From NCBI GenBank assembly GCA_035997675.1, contig DASYIJ010000332.1, forward strand, positions 1-5,440: a stretch of 5,440 nucleotides of DNA, in the 5' to 3' direction. The position numbers were made by a program, and so were the translations under genes. The notes below the pieces were generated by a model. The model worked only from the letters and a program-made list of their open reading frames with translations, searched no databases and was not told where the DNA came from. The first letter of the stretch is position 1. Each line of letters starts with the position of its first letter. The DNA is from JALYZC01 sp035997675 (GTDB lineage: Bacteria; Actinomycetota; Thermoleophilia; Solirubrobacterales; Solirubrobacteraceae). This document shows, one piece after another, positions 1 to 4,970 of this stretch.

Positions 1-86
1 GCCTTCGTGGCAGCCTGCACGAGCGCCTCGAGGTTCTCCGCCTCGTTGAAGGTGGGAACGACCAGCCATGGGATATCCGCTTCCAT
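1..86 (-). CDS. Family 2 glycosyltransferase (polyprenol-phosphate mannosyltransferase-like), 5' fragment
   Basis: Only the first 28 codons are present; the gene runs off the left edge. Reading the minus strand from the ATG at 86-84 gives MEADIPWLVVPTFNEAENL, then EALVQAATK. The VVPTFNEAENL stretch is the first beta strand and nucleotide-binding start of GT-A fold family 2 transferases. The NEAENL form is typical of dolichol/polyprenol-phosphate mannosyl- or glucosyltransferases (DPM1/Ppm1-like), which move a sugar from GDP-mannose or UDP-glucose to a polyprenol phosphate on the inner face of the membrane. That acceptor specificity is inferred from the N-terminus alone. The gene is divergent from polX across 30 bp. 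A weak ribosome-binding candidate (GGTAGG, 7 nt before ATG) is visible on the minus strand. Confidence 0.8.
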   Translation of the reverse strand, partial: MEADIPWLVVPTFNEAENLEALVQAATK

Positions 87-116
87 GAAGCGGCCTACCC
101 TATTTCTTTGCCGACC
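87..116. promoter_or_regulatory. Divergent intergenic region with a possible shared -10 heptamer
   Basis: These 30 bp separate two divergent start codons, so both promoters must lie here or within the coding ends. The AT-richer island contains TACCCTA (96-102). It reads TACCCT on the plus strand (96-101) and TAGGGT on the minus strand (102-97), both fitting the TAnnnT core of a sigma-70 type -10 element. Transcripts would start about 7 nt further on, giving very short leaders (about 9 nt for polX with ATG at 117, about 4 nt for the glycosyltransferase). No convincing -35 is seen on either side, and the call is tentative. Confidence 0.3.
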
Positions 117-1865
117 ATGGCCGACCCGACGAACAGCGACATCGCAGACGCCCTCTCAGAGCTCGGGGACCTCTACGAGCTCGACGGCGCGATCATCCAC
201 CGCGTCGTCGCCTACCGCACCGCCGCGCAGAGCGTGCGCGACTCCTCCCGGTCGGTGGCGGAGCTGGCGCGCACGGGCCGGGCGACGGAGCTCGCCGGAG
301 TGGGCAAGACGCTGCAGGAGAAGATCCTCGCCCTCGTCGACGACAACGAGATTCCGGCCGCGGTGAAGCTGCGGGCGAAGTTCCCCGCCGGCCTGGTCGA
401 GATGACCCGCCTTCCCGGCCTGGGGCCCAAGCGGGCGCGGGCTCTGTACGAGGCGCTCGGCATCGATTCGATCGACGCCCTCCGCGCGGCCGCCGAGGGT
501 CAGCGCCTGCGGACGCTGAAGGGGTTCGGGCCGAAGGCCGAGGAGAACATCCTCGCCGCGCTGGCCGCCACGCCCGACGGCGAGGTGTCGCCCCGGGTCG
601 TGCTCGACCGCGCGCTGGCGGTCGGCGAGCCGATCGTCGCCGCCCTGCGCGAGCATCCCGCCTCCGACCGGGTCGAGCTGGCCGGCTCGGCGCGGCGCAT
701 GGCCGACTCGTGCAAGGACCTGGACATCATCGCCACCGCGACCGACGCGGACGCGCTGGTGCAGGCCTTCGTCGGGCTGCCCGAGATCGAGGGCGTCCGC
801 TCCTCGGGCAGCGCCGGCGCGCGTGTCCGCACCCACAACGGCCTCAAGGTCGACCTGCGCGTGGTCGCGCCGGAGCAGTTCGGCAACCTGCTGCAGCACT
901 TCACCGGCTCGCGTGCGCACAACATGGCGCTGCGCGAGTCGGCGGTGCGGCGGGGGCTGCACGTGTCGGAGTACGGCGTGCTAGACGACGCGACGGGCAA
1001 GACACTCGAATGCACCAGCGAGGAGGCGGTGTACGCCGCGCTGGGCCTCGCCTACATCGAGCCGGAGCTGCGCGAGAACCGCGGCGAGCTCGAGGCCGCC
1101 GCCGACGGCGGCGCCGGGCTGCCGAAGCTGATCACCGAGAAGGATCTGCGCGGCGACCTGCACTCCCACACGGTCGCGTCGGACGGGAAGAACTCGATCG
1201 AGGAGATGGCGCTGGCCGCCCGCGACGCCGGCTACGAATACCTGGCCATCACAGACCACTCCGCGAGCATGGGCTTCGGCATGGACGTCCCGCCCAAGCA
1301 GCTCGAGCGCCAGATCGAGCTCGTCCACGCGGCGAACGCGGAGCTCGACGGCATCGAGCTGCTCGCCGGCAGCGAGGTGAACGTGATGCCGGACGGCTCG
1401 CTCGACTACCCCGACGAGCTGCTCGCGCGCCTGGACTGGGTGATCGCCAGCGTGCACACCTCGTTCCGCATGGCCGAGCAGGAGATGACCGACCGCATCG
1501 TGGCGGCGATCGAGCACCCCTGGGTGGATGCGCTGGGCCATCCCACCGGGCGCAAGGTCGAGGCGCGGAGGCCCTACCCGCTCGACGTCGGGCGGGTGAT
1601 CGAGGCCGCCGCCCGGACGGGCACCATGCTCGAGATCAACGCCAACCCCGATCGCCGCGACCTGCCGGACGTGTACGCGCGGGCCGCGTCGCAGGCGGGC
1701 GTGAAGATCCTGATCAACTCCGACGCCCATCGCGTGCGGACCTTCGAGCGCGTGCGTCGCTACGGCATCGCCACCGCGCGCCGCGGGTGGCTGACCAAGG
1801 CCGACGTCGCCAACACGCTGCCCTTCGCGCGCTTCATGAAGCAGCGCAAGCGCGCGAAGCGCTAG
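117..1865 (+). CDS. polX: DNA polymerase/3'-5' exonuclease PolX (family X polymerase plus PHP domain)
   Basis: A complete 582-aa protein, the usual length for bacterial PolX, which fills short gaps in base excision repair and carries a metal-dependent PHP nuclease/phosphoesterase domain. Order: N-terminal 8-kDa-like helical domain with a helix-hairpin-helix (ELAGVGKTLQEKI, about 58-70), a second HhH (LPGLGPKRARAL, 99-110) and a third (LKGFGPKAEENIL, 134-146). The polymerase palm follows, with GS at 190-191, the metal pair DLD at 201-203 and the third aspartate at D246. The thumb motif is HFTGSRAHNMALR (261-273). The C-terminal PHP domain has H349-x-H351, D356, D380-H381, E420, H447, H475 and D536-x-H538, so both active sites look intact. 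ATG at 117 is preferred; an in-frame TTG at 108 would add three residues. No Shine-Dalgarno sequence is visible, which suggests a leaderless or near-leaderless mRNA. The tail (KQRKRAKR) is strongly basic. Confidence 0.95.
   Translation: MADPTNSDIADALSELGDLYELDGAIIHRVVAYRTAAQSVRDSSRSVAELARTGRATELAGVGKTLQEKILALVDDNEIPAAVKLRAKFPAGLVEMTRLPGLGPKRARALYEALGIDSIDALRAAAEGQRLRTLKGFGPKAEENILAALAATPDGEVSPRVVLDRALAVGEPIVAALREHPASDRVELAGSARRMADSCKDLDIIATATDADALVQAFVGLPEIEGVRSSGSAGARVRTHNGLKVDLRVVAPEQFGNLLQHFTGSRAHNMALRESAVRRGLHVSEYGVLDDATGKTLECTSEEAVYAALGLAYIEPELRENRGELEAAADGGAGLPKLITEKDLRGDLHSHTVASDGKNSIEEMALAARDAGYEYLAITDHSASMGFGMDVPPKQLERQIELVHAANAELDGIELLAGSEVNVMPDGSLDYPDELLARLDWVIASVHTSFRMAEQEMTDRIVAAIEHPWVDALGHPTGRKVEARRPYPLDVGRVIEAAARTGTMLEINANPDRRDLPDVYARAASQAGVKILINSDAHRVRTFERVRRYGIATARRGWLTKADVANTLPFARFMKQRKRAKR
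1823..1859 (-). terminator. Perfect 12-bp hairpin just past the GT4 gene stop, candidate terminator without U-tract
   Basis: CTTCGCGCGCTT (1823-1834) and AAGCGCGCGAAG (1848-1859) are exact inverted complements around a 13-nt loop. On the minus strand the stem begins only 2 nt after the glycosyltransferase stop codon (1864-1862), where an intrinsic terminator would be expected. No T-run follows on that strand, so it would have to be a U-less stem of the kind proposed for high-GC actinobacteria. The same bases encode the basic C-terminus of PolX and lie before its stop codon, so the hairpin is poorly placed to terminate polX. A smaller palindrome, GCTTCATGAAGC (1831-1842), competes with this fold. 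The structure is seen directly; the terminator role is inferred. Confidence 0.4.
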
Positions 1866-2827
1866 CCGAGCAGGCGCGGCAGCAGCTCGTCGGCCACGGT
1901 CCGGTCCACCGCCGCGCGGCGGTAGGGCGCGAGCGCGCGGGCGGCACGCTCGGCGTAGCCGGGCGCGGGATCGTCGAGGGCGGCCCGCAGCGCGCCCGCG
2001 AGGTCGTCGCCCACCAGCCGAGGGTCGAGCTCTCCGGCGATGGACAGCGCCGCGTAGGGCCCGGGCGCCGGCGTGGTGACGAGCATGGCCCCCTCGGCCA
2101 GCGCCTCGAGCTGCGCCAGGCCGTAGTCCTCGCGGCGCGGCGCGGTCACGTAGACGCGAGCGCGGCGCAGGAGCGCGCGGAACGCCTTGGGGGCCACGAG
2201 TCCGGCCGACTCCACGCCCTCGGCCGCCACCGGCCGGTCGGTGCCGGCGACGACCAGCGTCTCACCCGCGGCCCGGGCGGCGGCCCAGGCCTCAAGCACG
2301 CGATCGAGCCCCTTCTTCGGTGCGTCGGCGGCGTAGGCGACGGCGGCGAGATCTCGCTCGGGAGCCGCCGCGTCCGACGCCTCGACGGGCACCGGCACGA
2401 CGACCGCGTCGGCGCGCGGCGACGGCGCCTCGGCGAGCGCGCCCGAGCTCCAGGGGACGAGCAGCGAAGCCTGCGCGAGGCGGCGGCGCTCCCGCGGGCG
2501 CTGCCACAGGCCGTGACGGCCGGGGCGATTCCCGGCCGCGGGCGCGTCGAAGCGGATCGCGCCGGGTGCCGGCCACAGCAGCGCCGCCGTCACGGTCGAG
2601 TAGAGGATGGCCCGTGGGCGGTCCTCGGCCAGCGACCGCTCCGCGGCCCGCCGAGCGGCGCGGGCCTGGGCGAGATCGTGAAGGACGAAGCTCCGGCGTT
2701 CGGGCGGAAGCTCGACGGCGGTTTCGACGACCTCGGCCCCGGCGCGACGCAGCGACGCCGCCAGCTCGTCATCGGCCGCGCGCAGGCCGGCGGTCGACCC
2801 GAGCGAGACGAGCAGGACGTCTGTCAC
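1862..2827 (-). CDS. GT4-type glycosyltransferase (GT-B fold), 321 aa
   Basis: The protein is 321 aa, short for a GT-B enzyme (usually 350-400). It begins with a hydrophobic Rossmann strand (MTDVLLVSLGST). The C-terminal half carries the donor-binding features of GT4 retaining transferases: AYAADAPKKGLDRVLEAW (165-182) resembles the strand and lysine region near the nucleotide sugar. E233 and E241 in REDYGLAQLEALAEGAMLV form the classic E-x7-E motif. Donor and acceptor cannot be read from sequence; a nucleotide-sugar donor and cytoplasmic or membrane-face action are inferred. GTG at 2827 was chosen because the homologous-looking N-terminus starts there and it lies 2 bp past the upstream gene's stop. 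The frame stays open far upstream, but that part overlaps the membrane-protein gene and has shadow-like Arg-rich composition. No Shine-Dalgarno sequence is present, so translation probably depends on coupling. It is the last gene of the otsB operon, and its stop codon overlaps that of polX (CTAG). Confidence 0.85.
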   Translation of the reverse strand: MTDVLLVSLGSTAGLRAADDELAASLRRAGAEVVETAVELPPERRSFVLHDLAQARAARRAAERSLAEDRPRAILYSTVTAALLWPAPGAIRFDAPAAGNRPGRHGLWQRPRERRRLAQASLLVPWSSGALAEAPSPRADAVVVPVPVEASDAAAPERDLAAVAYAADAPKKGLDRVLEAWAAARAAGETLVVAGTDRPVAAEGVESAGLVAPKAFRALLRRARVYVTAPRREDYGLAQLEALAEGAMLVTTPAPGPYAALSIAGELDPRLVGDDLAGALRAALDDPAPGYAERAARALAPYRRAAVDRTVADELLPRLLG

Positions 2828-2829
2828 CG

Positions 2830-3381
2830 CTACGGCCGGCGCAGGACGACGTCCCGGTCGCCCGCGCCGTTCGGACTCGGGTAGACCGCCGTGAGCCCGG
2901 GCGTGCGCACGAGCTCGATCGGCTTCAGCGGGGACGTGCGCTCGACGTAGAACCGCACGCCGTCGCGGTCCTCGATCGCCGTCACCGCCTTCTCCTGCCC
3001 CCGCAGGGTCAGCGCGCCGAGGATGGCAAAACCGGCTCCGATCGCGGGCACCTGCGGGACCGCCAGGCCGAGACCCGCGGCGGCGACCGTGACCGCGAGC
3101 AGCGGCCACAGGCGGTTGATCAGCACCCGGCCGGGACTCACCTCGGGCAGCGCGGGCGAGGTGCGCGCGCTCGCCAGCAGTCGCGCGATCGACACCGAGG
3201 GCCGGGTCCCACGCCCGACCCAGATCCCGTAGGCGGCGGCCACCAGCCACCAGCCGGCCGCCACGAACACCAGCGTGGTCTGCGAACCGTTGCTCACGCG
3301 CGCCACCGTGACGGCGGCGAGCACGGTCGCCGCGCCTGCGCTGATCAGGACCGTGGCTTTGAGGAAGTCGGTGAAGCGCAC
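2830..3381 (-). CDS. Unrecognised four-helix integral membrane protein, 183 aa
   Basis: I do not recognise the family. The product has four likely membrane helices: about 8-27, 36-56 (rich in W and A, VAAGWWLVAAAYGIWVG), 90-108 and 110-127. The third and fourth are joined by a very short turn around PQVPA. A loop of about 33 residues with several Arg (57-89) lies between helices two and three. A soluble tail of about 55 residues follows (QEKAVTAIEDRDGVRFYVER, then SPLKPIELVRTPG), probably cytoplasmic and possibly beta-rich. There is no signal peptide cleavage site and no catalytic motif I can name. The start is GTG at 3381, 6 nt after the otsB stop; its own stop is 2 nt before the glycosyltransferase GTG. 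Such tight spacing means co-transcription and probable translational coupling. A role beside the sugar enzymes is suggested only by position. Confidence 0.8.
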   Translation of the reverse strand: MRFTDFLKATVLISAGAATVLAAVTVARVSNGSQTTLVFVAAGWWLVAAAYGIWVGRGTRPSVSIARLLASARTSPALPEVSPGRVLINRLWPLLAVTVAAAGLGLAVPQVPAIGAGFAILGALTLRGQEKAVTAIEDRDGVRFYVERTSPLKPIELVRTPGLTAVYPSPNGAGDRDVVLRRP

Positions 3382-3387
3382 GGACGG

Positions 3388-4194
3388 TCAGGACGGGAGC
3401 AGCGATTCGAGCAGTCGGTGCACGCCGGAGGGTCCGTCCACCAGCACGTCCGCCTCGCGTTCGATCTCGGCCGGCCCCTCGTCGGAGCGCACGCCGACGC
3501 GCACGGCGGTCTGCAGCCGGCCCTCCGCCGCGAGGTCGGCCAGCGCGCGGAAGGCGTCGAGATCGGTCGCGTCGTCGCCGGCGTACATCGCATGCGCCAC
3601 ATCGGCGTCGTCGAGCAGGTTGCGCACGCCGACGCCCTTGTCGATGTGCACGGGCGGGCGGACCTCCAGCACCTTGCGCCCCCAGTGCGTGTAGAAGCCC
3701 TCGGTCTCGGCCTCGGCGGCGATGCCGCGCACGGCCATCTCGGCCTCCGTCTCGTTGGGCGCGCCCCGCCAGTGGAAGGCGATGATCGATCCCTTGTCCT
3801 CGAGGCGAACCCGCAGCCGCCGCAGCTCGGTCGTATCGGCCGCGCGGGCGAAGTCCTGGATCCGGCGCGTCCAGGCTCGGAGCTCGGGGTTCACGCGGAC
3901 CTCCGTCCCGCTGGGCGGGAGGACCTCCCCGCCGTGGTTGCCGATGTAGGCGATCGACCCGATCGACACGACCCGCCGGGTATCGGTCGCGCGGCGCCCG
4001 CTGACGCACGCGACCAGCGCGTAGCGCTTGGCGATCGCGCTGAGGAGCGAGCGCGTGGGCGCAGGGACGATCGCATCGTCGGCGTGCCGCACGATCGGCG
4101 CGAGGGTGCCGTCCACGTCCAGCAGGATCGCGGAGTGGGCCGGGTCGTCAATCAGCGCCGACAGCAGCTCAGAAGCCGGGGCGTGAACGCTCAC
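3388..4194 (-). CDS. otsB: Trehalose-6-phosphate phosphatase (HAD superfamily, OtsB-like)
   Basis: The 268-aa product matches OtsB length and carries all HAD phosphatase motifs. Motif I is LLDVDGTL (24-31; nucleophile D26, acid/base D28). Motif II is VSGR (64-67). The trehalose-phosphatase signature NHGGE lies at 86-90. LEVRP (176-180) precedes motif III lysine K186 (HIDKG). Motif IV is YAGDDATDLDAF (204-215), binding Mg through D207/D208 and D211. The family usually has TDEDAF here, so the central Glu is Leu (L212). The enzyme would hydrolyse trehalose 6-phosphate to trehalose in the cytosol; a related phosphatase acting on another glycosyl phosphate cannot be excluded. Start GTG at 4194 lies just ahead of the conserved fold; the longer open frame upstream overlaps the divergent transporter gene and looks like shadow coding. 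It leads the minus-strand operon. No otsA is next to it. A CATACT box 6 nt before the GTG suggests leaderless transcription. Confidence 0.9.
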   Translation of the reverse strand: MSVHAPASELLSALIDDPAHSAILLDVDGTLAPIVRHADDAIVPAPTRSLLSAIAKRYALVACVSGRRATDTRRVVSIGSIAYIGNHGGEVLPPSGTEVRVNPELRAWTRRIQDFARAADTTELRRLRVRLEDKGSIIAFHWRGAPNETEAEMAVRGIAAEAETEGFYTHWGRKVLEVRPPVHIDKGVGVRNLLDDADVAHAMYAGDDATDLDAFRALADLAAEGRLQTAVRVGVRSDEGPAEIEREADVLVDGPSGVHRLLESLLPS

Positions 4195-4212
4195 GCCTCT
4201 AGTATGCCCCGC
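4195..4212. promoter_or_regulatory. Compact divergent promoter with overlapping -10 elements
   Basis: Only 9 bp (4195-4203) separate the otsB GTG from the ATG at 4204 of the divergent TSUP gene. The one AT-rich island, TAGTATG (4200-4206), reads TAGTAT on the plus strand (4200-4205) and CATACT on the minus strand (4206-4201), each matching TATAAT at four of six positions. On the minus strand a start about 7 nt downstream falls at the otsB GTG. On the plus strand it falls near the in-frame GTG at 4213, which would make that, not ATG 4204, the true start. No -35 match was found at normal spacing. The function is inferred. Confidence 0.35.
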
Positions 4213-4578
4213 GTGTCGCGCAACCGCAGGCTCGAGCTCCTCGCGATCGGGACGGCGGCGGGGGTGTTCAGCGGGTTGTTCGGCGTCGGGGGCGGCACGG
4301 TCATGGTCCCGCTGCTGATTCTGTGGCTCGGCTACGACGAGCGGACGGCCACCGGCACCTCGCTGGCGGCCATCATCGTGATCTCGGCCGTCGGCGCGAC
4401 CGCGCAGGCCTTCTACGGCAACCTGCACGTGGACGATGGGCTCCTCGTCGGCGTTCCCGCCGTGGGCGGCGTCCTGCTCGGGACGTGGCTCCAGCAGCGC
4501 GTGTCGATGCGCGTGATCTCGGGGTTGTTCGCACTGCTCCTCACCGCCCTCGCCGCCGACCTGGTGGCCACCGCGTGA
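4204..4578 (+). CDS. Half-size TauE/SafE (TSUP) family membrane protein, first of a pair
   Basis: The 124-aa product is one repeat of the TauE/SafE (formerly DUF81) family, whose ordinary members are about 250 aa with two such repeats. The family exports or imports sulfite, sulfoacetate and other small organic anions across the inner membrane. Seen here: an Arg-rich N-terminus (R3, R6, R8, R9); the repeat signature GTAAGVFSGLFGVGGG (16-31) followed by MVPLL; then the ATGTSLAAI segment (49-57). Later helices lie at about 51-71, 78-96 and 102-122. The stop is directly after the last helix, with no linker. ATG 4204 is used; GTG 4213 is an in-frame alternative that fits the -10 box better. The stop overlaps the GTG of the next gene, a homologous half, so the two probably form one transporter. 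Substrate unknown. Confidence 0.85.
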   Translation: MPRVSRNRRLELLAIGTAAGVFSGLFGVGGGTVMVPLLILWLGYDERTATGTSLAAIIVISAVGATAQAFYGNLHVDDGLLVGVPAVGGVLLGTWLQQRVSMRVISGLFALLLTALAADLVATA

Positions 4579-4970
4579 TCCTCGAGGCGGCGCTGATCGG
4601 CGTGGCCGCCGGCGCGGTGTCGGGCATGCTCGGCGTCGGCGGCGGGATCCTGTTCGTCCCCGCCCTCGTGCTCGTGCTCGGTCTCTCACAGGTGGACGGC
4701 GAGGCCACGTCGCTGCTGGCGATCCTGCCGGTGGCGGCCGTGGGCACCTGGCGCCAGTACCGCTACGGGAACGTCCGCTTGGGAGAGGGGCTCGCCATGG
4801 GGGCCCTGGCCACCGTGGGCACGGTGGCAGGCGTCGCCCTGGTCAACGTCCTGCCCGTGCACCTCGTCAAGATCGGCTTCGCCGTGCTCCTGCTGTTCAC
4901 GGCGCTTCAGATGGTGCGTCGCGCGCTGGCGGCGGACCCCGAGCCCAAGCCCGAGAAGGCGGGGTCGTGA
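4575..4970 (+). CDS. Half-size TauE/SafE (TSUP) family membrane protein, second of a pair
   Basis: The 131-aa product is co-linear with the preceding gene: IGVAAGAVSGMLGVGGG (8-24) with FVPAL, then EATSLLAI (43-50), an AVG segment, and RYGN (63-66) matching FYGN of the partner. It has about four membrane segments and a charged Pro/Lys C-terminal tail (DPEPKPEKAGS). Positive residues sit in the central loop (R60, R63, R68) and after the last helix, unlike the partner, whose Arg cluster at the N-terminus. The GTG start at 4575 lies in the GTGA overlap with the upstream TGA, the usual sign of coupled translation; a weak TGGTGG lies 7 nt before it. The upstream extension of this frame overlaps the partner gene and has shadow composition. 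It probably pairs with the first half into a full transporter for a small anion; homodimers are also possible. Confidence 0.85.
   Translation: MILEAALIGVAAGAVSGMLGVGGGILFVPALVLVLGLSQVDGEATSLLAILPVAAVGTWRQYRYGNVRLGEGLAMGALATVGTVAGVALVNVLPVHLVKIGFAVLLLFTALQMVRRALAADPEPKPEKAGS
4954..4959 (+). promoter_or_regulatory. Ribosome binding site for the SDR gene
   Basis: AGAAGG matches the AGGAGG core at five of six positions and lies 7 nt before the GTG at 4967. It is the clearest Shine-Dalgarno sequence in the window. It supports the GTG start inside the GTGA overlap and suggests the SDR gene can be initiated by itself as well as by coupling. Confidence 0.6.

Noticed and set aside
71..78. GGATATCC palindrome as an operator
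   Set aside because: An 8-bp palindrome within the GT2 coding start is not rare enough alone, and no second copy or known operator match is visible.
156..1730. Minus-strand open frames of 268, 171 and 249 aa opposite polX
   Set aside because: They show mirror composition of polX codons (Gly/Arg/His/Val-rich) and no motifs; polX is complete and intact on the other strand.
710..2884. Long plus-strand open frame (724 aa) across polX and antisense to the GT4 gene
   Set aside because: Arg/Gly/Ala/Pro-rich translation without any recognisable domain; it overlaps two well-supported genes and is explained by the high GC content suppressing stop codons.
2828..4009. N-terminal extension of the GT4 frame on the minus strand (715 aa in all)
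   Set aside because: It overlaps otsB and the membrane-protein gene in another frame and is Arg-rich shadow coding; the Rossmann start begins at the GTG at 2827.
2320..4203. Plus-strand open frame running in phase into the first TSUP gene (up to 752 aa in all)
   Set aside because: Only the part from about 4204 resembles a real protein; the rest is antisense to three solid minus-strand genes and is low-complexity.
4323..4574. Upstream extension of the second TSUP half (215-aa frame)
   Set aside because: Arg/Gly/Pro-rich shadow of the first half; the membrane protein clearly begins at the GTG at 4575.
4560..4590. Programmed frameshift fusing the two TSUP halves
   Set aside because: No slippery heptamer is seen near the junction, and the GTGA overlap is a sufficient explanation through coupled reinitiation.
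4195..4689. N-terminal extension of otsB on the minus strand (433 aa in all)
   Set aside because: The extension is antisense to the TSUP genes, rich in Arg/His/Gly, and adds nothing matching the phosphatase fold.
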